DNA of 36,261 bases from a virus, in IMG/VR virus record IMGVR_UViG_3300035698_016685, positions 1-36,261 of that record; one strand, given 5' to 3'. Under the pieces are notes generated by a model, which saw only the letters and a list, made by a program, of their open reading frames with translations, ran no database searches and was not told the origin of the DNA. Every line of letters begins with the position of its first letter. The first letter of the stretch is position 1. Of the stretch, positions 1-6,673 are shown piece by piece. The position numbers and the translations under genes were made by a program.

Positions 1-1
1 T

Positions 2-106
2 ACCAACAGTTTTTGAGTTCACCCTAAGCCGACCATTTCTAAAAACTGACCAACCTGTCTTTTTTGACGAAATATCAAACGCCAAAACAACATCTCTTTT
101 GTCCAT
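2..106 (-). CDS. RuvC-like Holliday junction resolvase, N-terminal part only
   Basis: This gene is cut by the left window edge and only about 35 codons are visible. The ATG is at 104-106 and an in-frame TAA lies just upstream. The start of the protein reads as a beta strand with an acidic residue, LAFDISSKKTGWSVF, with Asp at residue 11. This matches the first strand of RuvC-family resolvases, in which an Asp, a Ser/Thr and a TGW/TGY motif hold the first catalytic metal ligand. Such enzymes cut four-way junctions during phage recombination and before packaging. It is the last visible gene of the replication block. A consensus TTGACA lies upstream, but there is no Shine-Dalgarno sequence. The family call rests on this short motif. 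Other RNase H-fold nucleases are possible. Confidence 0.6.
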   Translation of the reverse strand, partial: MDKRDVVLAFDISSKKTGWSVFRNGRLRVNSKTVG

Positions 107-109
107 AAA

Positions 110-122
110 GTATTAATAATAC
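110..122. promoter_or_regulatory. 13-bp perfect palindrome over the -10 region, possible operator
   Basis: GTATTA-A-TAATAC is a perfect inverted repeat with a one-base centre. It lies 3 bases upstream of the ATG of the RuvC-like gene and covers the possible -10 hexamers. Its position fits a repressor or activator site, but the tract is AT-rich and could be palindromic by chance. Confidence 0.35.
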
Positions 123-146
123 AAAATTTCCTATTTGTTTTGTCAA
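116..146 (-). promoter_or_regulatory. Candidate sigma70 promoter for the RuvC-like gene
   Basis: On the minus strand a perfect -35 hexamer TTGACA (141-146) overlaps the TGA stop of the dnaJ-like gene. The -10 could be TGTATT (118-123) with a 17-base spacer, or the better hexamer TATTAT (116-121) with a 19-base spacer. The ATG at 104-106 is so close that the transcript would have a very short leader or none, consistent with the missing Shine-Dalgarno sequence. Confidence 0.5.
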
Positions 147-862
147 GCAGAGAATATCCTTTCTAAAGAAGCAAGGTCCTCCTCAGAAAAGTCAGCTGCT
201 TTTGGTATAGAAATCACAGTCTCTACTACCAAAGCCCCAGGTGGACCACCGTGTGTACCAGGGTACCCACCGGAATCAACACCGAAGCGCTGCCCCGTCT
301 CTGTTCCTGGAGGAAAATCTATAACAGCAGTCATTTTTTTTTCGTAGAAACCGGCCCCAGCACACTTCTCGCAAGGAACCCCGCCAACTTCATTACCATC
401 ACCACCACAAACTCTACAGGTAGACGACATCATAACGTGACCATTCACATTTACAACGACTCCCTTACCGCCACACGACTTGCACGTCCTGGAACATTCT
501 ACGCACCTGTGTCTTATAGAGTACTCCATCGTCCTTTTTGCCCCCACAATAGCCTCGTAAATAGATAAGTCAGCACGGAGACCAACAGACCTACCACGCA
601 TGGGGACATCTCGCCTAACACCACCAAAACCAAACCCTGGTGGAAAACCAAGTCCAGGACCAAACGGAGAGTCGTACTCCTTACGCTTACCTTCGTTTGA
701 CAAAACCTCGTAGGCAGCTGTCACTTCCTTAAACTTATCCTCAGCGCCCGGCTCTTTATTTCTGTCAGGGTGGTATTTCAAAGCCAAGTTTCTATACGCA
801 GCCTTTACTTCTGCAGTCGTTGCTGTTTTCTCTACCCCCAGAGTAGCGTAAAAATCACTCAT
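143..862 (-). CDS. DnaJ-like co-chaperone, shortened
   Basis: This is a 239-residue Hsp40-type protein. Residues 1-65 form a J domain with the diagnostic HPD at 31-33, which stimulates the ATPase of DnaK. A Gly/Phe-rich linker follows (about 66-84), with several GFG-type repeats. Residues 95-120 and 172-220 look like substrate-binding C-terminal domain I. Inserted in it is a zinc region with cysteines at 120, 123, 127, 130, 149, 152, 164 and 167, including the CxxCxGxG units CKSCGGKG, CRVCGGDG and CEKCAGAG. Bacterial DnaJ has about 375 residues, so C-terminal domain II and the dimerisation end are missing. The gene overlaps the ssb-like gene by 8 bases, which implies translational coupling. 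DnaJ normally helps lambda-type phages remodel the replication initiation complex. A similar role here is inference. Confidence 0.9.
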   Translation of the reverse strand: MSDFYATLGVEKTATTAEVKAAYRNLALKYHPDRNKEPGAEDKFKEVTAAYEVLSNEGKRKEYDSPFGPGLGFPPGFGFGGVRRDVPMRGRSVGLRADLSIYEAIVGAKRTMEYSIRHRCVECSRTCKSCGGKGVVVNVNGHVMMSSTCRVCGGDGNEVGGVPCEKCAGAGFYEKKMTAVIDFPPGTETGQRFGVDSGGYPGTHGGPPGALVVETVISIPKAADFSEEDLASLERIFSA

Positions 863-1193
863 CTATCACCACAAAGTTTGAAATAAGAACATCTGACCAG
901 TACTTCTTCTGCGAGGAACCACACGAACGGCACTTACCGTCGTAAGAACGTTCCTGTAAATAACCGTGAATCTTGACTGTAGACCCTGGGTTAACTTCTC
1001 CTAACCTTTCTGCCAAATCAAACCACGCGACAATCTTGACGTCAGTGTTAGTACTAGTTTTTGTGCCGTCGTCAAAAAAATACTCAGCAGGAACTGACAG
1101 CTTTGCAGAAAACTTAGCAAACCCAGCACCAACCTCGCTTAGCTTCGGGTACCTCAACTTACCTATAAGCTCAACACTGTTCTTCCCTAACAT
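855..1193 (-). CDS. Single-stranded DNA-binding (SSB-like) OB-fold protein
   Basis: This 112-residue protein begins like bacterial SSB or PriB. A short lead to a VELIGKL strand is followed by a glycine-containing turn, a FAKFSAKLSV strand, a variable loop, a VKIVAWFDLAERLGE segment and a PGSTVKIHGYLQ strand, which together are the typical order of an SSB OB fold. It lacks the long disordered tail and acidic DDIPF-type tip of cellular SSB and ends in VVIDE. A CRSC pair in the last third is unusual. The start is supported by AAGGTAGG in the tail of the primase gene upstream. Its position between primase and dnaJ-like genes fits coating of single strands at the phage fork. PriB-like primosome protein is the main alternative. 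Confidence 0.75.
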   Translation of the reverse strand: MLGKNSVELIGKLRYPKLSEVGAGFAKFSAKLSVPAEYFFDDGTKTSTNTDVKIVAWFDLAERLGEVNPGSTVKIHGYLQERSYDGKCRSCGSSQKKYWSDVLISNFVVIDE

Positions 1194-1200
1194 AGTTTAC

Positions 1201-2235
1201 CTACCTTCCAACGAGTTCACTTACAGACTCCTCTATAATGCTTCCTAGAACTGCTGGCAAAAAATCATCTGGGGACATCCCAAAAAACTCATCGTACAGC
1301 GGCACAGACAAAGACCTCATATACTTACTAACTACTGGAAAAGAATACTCCACACCTTTATTACCGGCTTCGTCGCCGTCCAGCATAAGAATACATTTAG
1401 TAAAACCAGCATTGGCTAACAACATCGCTTGTGGCTCCAAAACAACTGAACCCATCGCAGCCACAACATTAATGAACCCAGCTTCGTGAACGGCCCAGGC
1501 AGCCTTAAACCCTTCCACAACAATCACACAATCGTCAAATGCTGGACCAACCAAGATAGCATTGTTAAGATTATAAACAATAGAGTGCTTTTTAAAATCC
1601 TTCAGCAGCAAATAACGAGGATCCTTATTGCAATCCGTGCGACGGGCACTTACACTTACTAGCCTCCCGTCTTGGTCCCTGATTGGGATTGTGGCCCTTT
1701 CTACACCGAAGCTGTCAACCATACTACCAAGCTCAAAAAACCGTTGAGCAGCAGGAGAGACCCCTATGGAAGTGAAATAAGAGCACTCCCGGGAGACGAA
1801 CTCGTCAACAACTTCCTGCCCTATATCCGGCAATGGTTTTTTATTTAGCCTACTAACTTCCCTAACACTTTCTGATATGTGTTTTTTCCTAGCGTACTTT
1901 TCTCTGGCCTCCTTCATACTACCGTCAGTTTCTGTTATACCAACGAACTCAGCCAAAAACGCTACAGCTTGCTTAAAACCTATACCCTTTACTTTCATAA
2001 CTAGAGCGAAGACGTCGTTATCTACCTGACCACCAGTAAACTCACATTTATGAGAGTAGCAGCTAAATCTTTTGGTATCAAGTTTCATCCTAAAAGCTGT
2101 TGGGTTGTCCCCGCCGTGAATCGCACACGGTGCTCTAAGCTCGTGAGAGTGTCTTATTTTTATGTCAAACCCTAAAAACTCCAACAAACTCGCGGGGTCC
2201 ACAGCATCTTTTACCGCTTCCTTAAACTCTTCCAT
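1201..2235 (-). CDS. DnaG-type DNA primase with CHC2 zinc finger and TOPRIM domain
   Basis: This 344-residue protein would make RNA primers for lagging-strand synthesis. The N-terminus has a CHC2-type zinc-binding module with Cys37, His40, Cys59 and Cys64, close to the spacing in bacterial DnaG. A middle region of the RNA polymerase domain type follows. The TOPRIM fold starts at VIVVEGFKAAW (about 237-247, catalytic Glu241) and continues to the metal-binding LMLDGDEAG motif (about 283-291, Asp286 and Asp288). It is shorter than bacterial DnaG (about 580-650 residues) and lacks a C-terminal helicase or helicase-binding domain, so it is a separate primase rather than a gp4-like fusion. The start has GGAG in the end of the upstream lipoprotein gene. 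The DnaB-type helicase is encoded four genes upstream. Confidence 0.92.
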   Translation of the reverse strand: MEEFKEAVKDAVDPASLLEFLGFDIKIRHSHELRAPCAIHGGDNPTAFRMKLDTKRFSCYSHKCEFTGGQVDNDVFALVMKVKGIGFKQAVAFLAEFVGITETDGSMKEAREKYARKKHISESVREVSRLNKKPLPDIGQEVVDEFVSRECSYFTSIGVSPAAQRFFELGSMVDSFGVERATIPIRDQDGRLVSVSARRTDCNKDPRYLLLKDFKKHSIVYNLNNAILVGPAFDDCVIVVEGFKAAWAVHEAGFINVVAAMGSVVLEPQAMLLANAGFTKCILMLDGDEAGNKGVEYSFPVVSKYMRSLSVPLYDEFFGMSPDDFLPAVLGSIIEESVSELVGR

Positions 2236-2236
2236 A

Positions 2237-2530
2237 CTACTCCACTGGCTGCGTAGCTGGTACAGGTTTCTCGCACCTGGTACGGGCCATCTTTATCCAC
2301 AAAACCATTCTATCAATGGTGGAAATAAGTTTCGGAAACTCGTCTTTGCTAAAACAAACAAGTCCGTCAGGGCAGCCCATCTTTACCAAGTCTGGGAACT
2401 CTAGTAAAACTTTAGGAGGAAGCTTGCAAGACTTGTACACCGGTACTATCTTAGGTGGCGGGCAAGTCTTGCAACACCCTGAAACAAGTAAAAAACTAGA
2501 CAAAACCAATAAAACTAATACTTTTTTCAT
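2237..2530 (-). CDS. Small outer-membrane lipoprotein, probable o-spanin (Rz1-like)
   Basis: This 97-residue protein has a lysine-start signal peptide with a hydrophobic core (residues 4-16) and a lipobox LVSGC, so Cys19 would be lipidated after signal peptidase II cleavage. A Pro/Cys-rich stretch follows (CCKTCPPPK), then a soluble region with two more cysteines. The start codon overlaps the end of the upstream membrane-anchored coiled-coil gene in an ATGA junction, the paired arrangement expected of two-component spanins, which fuse inner and outer membranes at lysis. It is longer than classical Rz1 (about 60 residues) and only locally proline-rich. Spanin function is therefore inferred from lipobox plus context. 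An unrelated phage lipoprotein, for instance for superinfection exclusion, is possible. A spanin would imply a Gram-negative host. Confidence 0.6.
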   Translation of the reverse strand: MKKVLVLLVLSSFLLVSGCCKTCPPPKIVPVYKSCKLPPKVLLEFPDLVKMGCPDGLVCFSKDEFPKLISTIDRMVLWIKMARTRCEKPVPATQPVE

Positions 2531-2826
2531 ATCTCCGTCCCGTTTAGCTCAGACTTTACATACTCATATAAAACCTCTGGGTCAACGTTATCTGCTATAA
2601 AGTCTCTCATTTTTATTACCTCGGCAGCTAACAAATCTCTCTCGGACTCTACTTGTGTTAAATTTGAAAGCACTTCGTCTACCCTTACAACATTGTTATC
2701 TGCTATTATCTTATACTCAGCCGCTTTAGTTTCTGCAGCGTATCGCTTCTTCCGTTCTAATAACGCCCAAATCATCATACCTAATCCTAACGAAAGCCCT
2801 GCCACAATAAATATAGCATACCACAT
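2527..2826 (-). CDS. Membrane-anchored coiled-coil protein, probable i-spanin (Rz-like)
   Basis: This 99-residue protein has one N-terminal transmembrane segment (about residues 2-23) followed by basic residues (ERKKR). The rest is a charged, Ala/Glu/Leu-rich helix with coiled-coil character (about 28-80). This is the design of inner-membrane spanins such as Rz: N-in anchor and periplasmic helices that meet the outer-membrane lipoprotein. The start is fixed by AAGGAG 7 bases upstream of the ATG. Its last codons overlap the start of the lipoprotein gene (ATGA). About 120 bases of gene-free DNA with a promoter-like sequence lie upstream. The sequence itself is not diagnostic, so the assignment depends on topology and on the partner gene. 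Confidence 0.6.
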   Translation of the reverse strand: MWYAIFIVAGLSLGLGMMIWALLERKKRYAAETKAAEYKIIADNNVVRVDEVLSNLTQVESERDLLAAEVIKMRDFIADNVDPEVLYEYVKSELNGTEI

Positions 2827-2879
2827 TTGGTATCTCCTTGAGGCAAAACTATTTTTCCTCGCTTATAACTACACAGGTT

Positions 2880-2907
2880 ATTATAAAAATCACCCTCGCG
2901 CAAACAA
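2880..2907 (-). promoter_or_regulatory. Candidate promoter upstream of the spanin-primase-dnaJ genes
   Basis: The second-longest gene-free stretch (2827-2946) holds a perfect -10 hexamer TATAAT on the minus strand (2880-2885). A partial -35, TTGTTT (2902-2907), lies 16 bases further upstream. A start here would give a leader of about 45 bases before the i-spanin-like gene, whose ribosome-binding site is strong. It could let the lysis and primase genes be expressed apart from the clamp-helicase genes. The -35 is weak. Confidence 0.45.
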
Positions 2908-2946
2908 CCTTTGAAAACACACGGATAATCCTTATTCTACAACGTG

Positions 2947-3339
2947 CTACTTAACAAAAACAACAGCCACCTTGAACAGAACCTCACCAATCTTCTCTAT
3001 CTCTTCCTTAGGAAGCTGTGCTAGCTGAGGAATAACAGTACGTTGTTCCTCGATGAAAGCAAATACTTCTTCTCTGCAATCTCCCCACGTCGGGTTAGTA
3101 GGATCCTTGGCCCACTCGGGGATTTTTTCAACAAGACGACCAACAACCAGAACTACGTCATGAGCATCAAGCTTAGCAGTATCATCAGGTAAAAATGCAG
3201 CTACTGCCTCCATAACCTTGGAAGCGGCCATAAAGTAAGGGTCAACAGCAGTGCCCTTTGCAAACTTGAAATACAGAAAAGTTAGAGCCCCAAGAACCAA
3301 AACGACTCCGCCAGAAATAAGATAAAAGTACCATTCCAT
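2947..3339 (-). CDS. Single-span membrane protein of unknown function
   Basis: This 130-residue protein has one clear transmembrane segment (about residues 4-27, with an LVLGALTFLYF core) followed by Lys and a soluble domain of about 100 residues rich in short helices. The soluble part has an acidic stretch, a single Cys and a hydrophobic C-terminal segment (FKVAVVFVK) that may touch the membrane. The start is well supported by AGGAG 6 bases before the ATG. It lies between the helicase gene and the spanin-like pair, so a holin, antiholin or other lysis-related role is possible. It does not show the two or three close helices of most holins, so this is only a contextual guess. I do not recognise its family. 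Confidence 0.75.
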   Translation of the reverse strand: MEWYFYLISGGVVLVLGALTFLYFKFAKGTAVDPYFMAASKVMEAVAAFLPDDTAKLDAHDVVLVVGRLVEKIPEWAKDPTNPTWGDCREEVFAFIEEQRTVIPQLAQLPKEEIEKIGEVLFKVAVVFVK

Positions 3340-3364
3340 TTGTTTCTCCTATAGTGTTTGTCTA

Positions 3365-4807
3365 CTAAAAATCATCGGTTTCTTCGTCCCCAAATTTACC
3401 GTCTGCGCGAGGTGTTGGGAACAACGCTTCAGAAAATCTAAGATACTTCTTATACATAACTAGATTTATACCTTCGAAAAAAGAACCGCCACCTCTTGTC
3501 TCTAATATCTGTAATCTATGACTACCATACTGCTTGTAATAATCCAACTCATTAGTAATCCCCATCTCTTCCATACCTTTGGCAACTTCGTCTTTAGATT
3601 TACGGCAAAGGCCAAGAAGGTTATTACAGTATCTAAGAAGTCTGTCAGAGTCAGCTATCATGCCAGGCTGTAAATGGCTTTTGCCTTCCCCAACACGACC
3701 TATCTGGGCAGCGCTAACTACTGGAATATTTAAGATACCGCCAAGGTCCTTCAGTGTTGAAGTAATAACACCAAGAAGCTGGTGCTCTTTAGCATCCCCT
3801 AGGTTAGCCGCGTCTGGAAGTTTTATATAGTCAAAGAATAGCGCCCCTATCTTGTGCTTTACATGGTAGGTGCGGGCCAAGCCAACAACCTTGTCCTGTG
3901 AAACACCTGGCATATAAATGTGAAAAAACTTTCCTGACTCTACTACTTCTGCAGCTTTAAAAACGGCTGCCATATCCTTATCGGACTTAGCAAAAGCGCC
4001 GCTCTTTATATCATCTTCCTCAACGTTTGACAACTGAGCCAAAATCCTGGTCCTCACCTCGGAAGTTGTCATCTCAGTATCTATATACAAAACCGGGATG
4101 CCTTCCATATACGCCATATGTGTGGCCCAGCAGTTAAGTAAACAACTCTTACCAACTTTGGGCCTAGCTGCTACGATAGTCAAGGAACCAGGGGCTAGCC
4201 CGTGAACTCTCTTGTCAAACGTTGAGCAACCTGTCTTTGTTCCACGAATACCGTCTTCCGGGGCGTTCTCCACAAGGTCAGTTAGAAACCCTTTTATGTC
4301 ATCCCCAATATTTACAGCGTCCTCAACTCTAGTAGTTCGAGCCACAACGTCTGACAGCCTTGCCTCTGACAAAGTCAATAACTCCGACACAGACTTCATA
4401 GTCTGCCCGGATGCATTACCTTTTACTTCATCGCTAAGGTCAACCAAGTTATCAAACAAATACTTTTTAGTGCTATTCTCCAAAACAAACTTTACATAGC
4501 TATCTATGTTGTCTTGCATAACGGGAGTATCAAACACAGCTGTTATATACTCTACCCCGCCTGCTTGCTCAAGCATCTCCATAGACCTTGCGTGTACAAG
4601 CACTGAGGATATATCAAAAGAAACAACCGAGCTATTTCGATACAAGCTAGACAGGCAAATAAATAAGCTCCTGTTATGTGGTACTACAAAATCAAACTCC
4701 TTCACAATGTCGGAGATAGCAATAATAGACTCAGGGACATTAACTATTGCGGAAAGCAACAGCCTTTCTGTACCTACATCTTCAAAAACATTAGTATTAG
4801 CTACCAT
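3365..4807 (-). CDS. dnaB: DnaB-type replicative DNA helicase
   Basis: This 480-residue protein would be the hexameric 5'-3' helicase of the phage fork. The N-terminal domain (about 5-115) begins with ERLLLSAI and includes a GGVEYITAV segment typical of the DnaB N-terminal helical domain. The RecA-like motor follows a linker. It starts with TGCSTFDKRVHGLAPGSLT and contains Walker A ARPKVGKS (214-221), IDTEM with the likely catalytic Glu245, Walker B-like FFDY (324-327) and VVSAAQIGR with Gln368. Length and order match bacterial DnaB. The usual Arg-finger region lies within the last 60 residues. The acidic tail ending EETDDF may contact a partner. The start is 6 bases after the stop of the 155-residue unknown gene and has only a poor Shine-Dalgarno sequence. 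No helicase-loader gene is recognisable nearby. Confidence 0.93.
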   Translation of the reverse strand: MVANTNVFEDVGTERLLLSAIVNVPESIIAISDIVKEFDFVVPHNRSLFICLSSLYRNSSVVSFDISSVLVHARSMEMLEQAGGVEYITAVFDTPVMQDNIDSYVKFVLENSTKKYLFDNLVDLSDEVKGNASGQTMKSVSELLTLSEARLSDVVARTTRVEDAVNIGDDIKGFLTDLVENAPEDGIRGTKTGCSTFDKRVHGLAPGSLTIVAARPKVGKSCLLNCWATHMAYMEGIPVLYIDTEMTTSEVRTRILAQLSNVEEDDIKSGAFAKSDKDMAAVFKAAEVVESGKFFHIYMPGVSQDKVVGLARTYHVKHKIGALFFDYIKLPDAANLGDAKEHQLLGVITSTLKDLGGILNIPVVSAAQIGRVGEGKSHLQPGMIADSDRLLRYCNNLLGLCRKSKDEVAKGMEEMGITNELDYYKQYGSHRLQILETRGGGSFFEGINLVMYKKYLRFSEALFPTPRADGKFGDEETDDF

Positions 4808-4813
4808 ATCGTA

Positions 4814-5281
4814 TTATACCTGACCAACCCGTCTGGATTGTTCTCTTTTATACGCGTTCAAGTACTCCACTATAGACCCATACATACCGTCCAGGATAGC
4901 TAGCTGACTATCAAACACTTCCTTCTGGAAAAGAAGCTCCGATAACTCCTCGGAGTCAGCAGTAACTCTTGCTTTCTTTTCCTTCAGCGGTACGTTTGTC
5001 TTCCACGACATGGTCCTGATAGCAAACATAGACTTTCTGTCATACTCACTCTCTACCTCTATCTTCTGCACGGTTATTTCGTTTTCACTATACTTCATAC
5101 TCACCAGGTACTGGCCAAGGACCACTATAAACTTGGACAGGTCCACCAAGTCTAGAGAGTCTAGCTCATCCGCGTCAAAAGACAGAACCCTTTCTATCAC
5201 ATCCTCATTAGGTTTACACACGTCAAACATAAACTTAGTAGCTATCTCAGACACTGCCAAAGCAACTTTCGACCTAATCAT
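4814..5281 (-). CDS. Unknown protein between nuclease and helicase genes
   Basis: This 155-residue protein was not recognised. It appears largely alpha-helical. The N-terminal half contains an acidic leucine-rich stretch (DADELDSLDLVDLSKF, about 35-50). The middle has a basic KEKKAR segment, and the C-terminal third is a long Glu/Leu-rich helix ending in a basic tail (KREQSRRVGQV). No transmembrane segment, zinc site or nucleotide-binding motif is visible. Its ATG overlaps the end of the nuclease gene and its stop is 6 bases from the dnaB start, so it should be made together with the helicase. A helicase accessory or loader, or a recombination mediator for RecA, would fit the position. That is a guess from context. 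Confidence 0.8.
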   Translation of the reverse strand: MIRSKVALAVSEIATKFMFDVCKPNEDVIERVLSFDADELDSLDLVDLSKFIVVLGQYLVSMKYSENEITVQKIEVESEYDRKSMFAIRTMSWKTNVPLKEKKARVTADSEELSELLFQKEVFDSQLAILDGMYGSIVEYLNAYKREQSRRVGQV

Positions 5282-5621
5282 TATCCAAATCCCCGTCTAT
5301 AATATCGAACACGTCTTTTGGTGATAGTGGTAAATCAGACTCTCTAACTTCCACCAACCTAACACCTACACCAGCGGCCCATTCTTTTTTTAGCGAGTCA
5401 CGTCTCTTACTGGCCTTATATCCAGAGGCATCCCCGTGAAAATGACGAACAAACTTATCGTGCTGTATGCCCTGTACTTCTACTGCAACTAGTAGCTCCG
5501 GTAAATAAAAATCAAAGAACAGCTTGGAACCTTTATACTGTACGTAATGCTCCTTCCACACCTTGTAATACGGTAGAGCAACAACCAGGTCAGCCAGAAC
5601 TTTGTCCGAAAGATTACTCAT
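5274..5621 (-). CDS. Small PD-(D/E)XK-like nuclease
   Basis: From the ATG at 5619-5621 this protein has 115 residues. A GTG at 5634-5636 would add five and overlap the recA stop. Neither start has a good Shine-Dalgarno sequence. The core reads as a restriction-endonuclease fold: FFDFYLP with an Asp (residue 37 from the ATG), then VAVEVQGIQH with a Glu-x-Gln (48-50), a histidine-containing loop, a KRRDSLKK helix and a GVRLVEVRESDL strand. This resembles the order D...ExQ/ExK...RD-K...strand of Vsr-like and phage PD-(D/E)XK nucleases. Gln in place of the usual Lys occurs in some members. It lies between recA and the unknown/helicase genes, so a role in processing recombination or replication intermediates is likely. 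A homing-type role is less likely because it is embedded in the operon. Confidence 0.65.
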   Translation of the reverse strand: MSNLSDKVLADLVVALPYYKVWKEHYVQYKGSKLFFDFYLPELLVAVEVQGIQHDKFVRHFHGDASGYKASKRRDSLKKEWAAGVGVRLVEVRESDLPLSPKDVFDIIDGDLDND

Positions 5622-5623
5622 AC

Positions 5624-6673
5624 TTATGCTTGCCACAAAATCTTTGAGATATCCTTACTAAGTTTGTTGTGTACCTTCTTTTCGTCCTTGAGCATTGCCT
5701 TAAACTTTTCCACCCCTTGTATCTTAATCTCGTCGTACACCAACCAAGACCCCTCTTTAGAAACCAGGCCGGTGGCCACGCCCAAAGATAGCAGCTCTCC
5801 AAGAACATCGTAACCAACCCCGTAGATCAAATCTACCTCAGCTTCCCTCCAGGGTTTCTTGAGTTTGTTCTTTATAATCTGGAACTTAGTAGTGTGCCCG
5901 ATGGCTTCTCCATTAGCATCCATAATTCTTTGCTTCTTAGTGGCGCCGCCAGACACCTTTATTCGCAAGTCAGCAAAAAAGGGAATAGCCTTACCGCCAG
6001 GAGTTGTATCAGGATTACCATACCCACCTATCTTGTGCCGGATTTGGTTGATGAGCAAAAACAAAGTATTGGTTTTACTGCAAGTTGGCTTCAGACTACG
6101 GCACATTTTGCCCATCAAGCGAGCGTGCAGCCCCATAAACTGGGTATCCATATCACCATCAAACTCAGCAAAAGGAACTAAAGCAGCAACACTGTCTATA
6201 ACTGCCATGGAAAATGCCCCTGTCTTTATTAGTATTTCCGCAGCGGTTAGGTTTTCCTCAGCAGTATCCATATCAACAATGAGAACTCTGCTTATATCCA
6301 CCCCCATCTTTTCCATCAAATCTGGATCCAAAGACTTCTCTGCGTCAACAAAAAGCACATCTTCGGTATATTTTTTAAGGGCTTCTGCCATGTAGCTAAT
6401 GGCTAAAGTAGTCTTGCCAGAGGACTCCTCACCGATTATTTCTACCATTTTACCACGAGGCGCTCCTGGAAGCCCTACAGCAAAGTCAAGCCCAGGGCTA
6501 CCTGAAGAAATAAGATCAACCTTTCTTTTACTGTGATCACTCATGTAATGGACTGCTGGCTTTCCAAACTTCTTCTTCAAGGCGGCTGTTGCCAACTTCA
6601 CTGCTTTAGCATTGGTGTCACTGCTACTCTGTTCTACTACTACTAGCTCTTCAATCTTTTTCTTTGCTGGCAC
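5624..6673 (-). CDS. recA: RecA-type recombinase
   Basis: This 349-residue protein would form filaments on single-stranded DNA and drive strand exchange. It follows bacterial RecA rather than T4 UvsX. After a Lys-rich leader it has ISSGSPGLDFAVGLPG (about 55-70), Walker A GEESSGKT (81-88), FVDAEKSLDP with Glu112, Walker B-like MAVIDSVAALVP (156-167), and the DNA-binding loop region NQIRHKIGGYGNPDTTPGG (209-227), including the conserved Gln210. The C-terminal domain is present. Length equals that of cellular RecA (about 350). The start is GTG at 6671-6673, with AGGGTGG upstream. It overlaps the end of the 193-residue gene by 23 bases. Replacement of the usual EHALDP by EKSLDP marks it as a divergent phage copy. 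Confidence 0.95.
   Translation of the reverse strand: MPAKKKIEELVVVEQSSSDTNAKAVKLATAALKKKFGKPAVHYMSDHSKRKVDLISSGSPGLDFAVGLPGAPRGKMVEIIGEESSGKTTLAISYMAEALKKYTEDVLFVDAEKSLDPDLMEKMGVDISRVLIVDMDTAEENLTAAEILIKTGAFSMAVIDSVAALVPFAEFDGDMDTQFMGLHARLMGKMCRSLKPTCSKTNTLFLLINQIRHKIGGYGNPDTTPGGKAIPFFADLRIKVSGGATKKQRIMDANGEAIGHTTKFQIIKNKLKKPWREAEVDLIYGVGYDVLGELLSLGVATGLVSKEGSWLVYDEIKIQGVEKFKAMLKDEKKVHNKLSKDISKILWQA

Noticed and set aside
2908-2946. Possible terminator after the 130-residue membrane gene (CACG...CGTG with an ATAA/TTAT inner stem, then GTTTTC)
   Set aside because: The stem is short, interrupted and AT-rich, and the T run is only four bases. It is too weak to call.
5859-6395. 178-residue open frame on the plus strand opposite recA
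   Set aside because: It lies fully antisense to a well-supported RecA gene, and its product shows no recognisable domain. It is a shadow frame, as are the other plus-strand frames.
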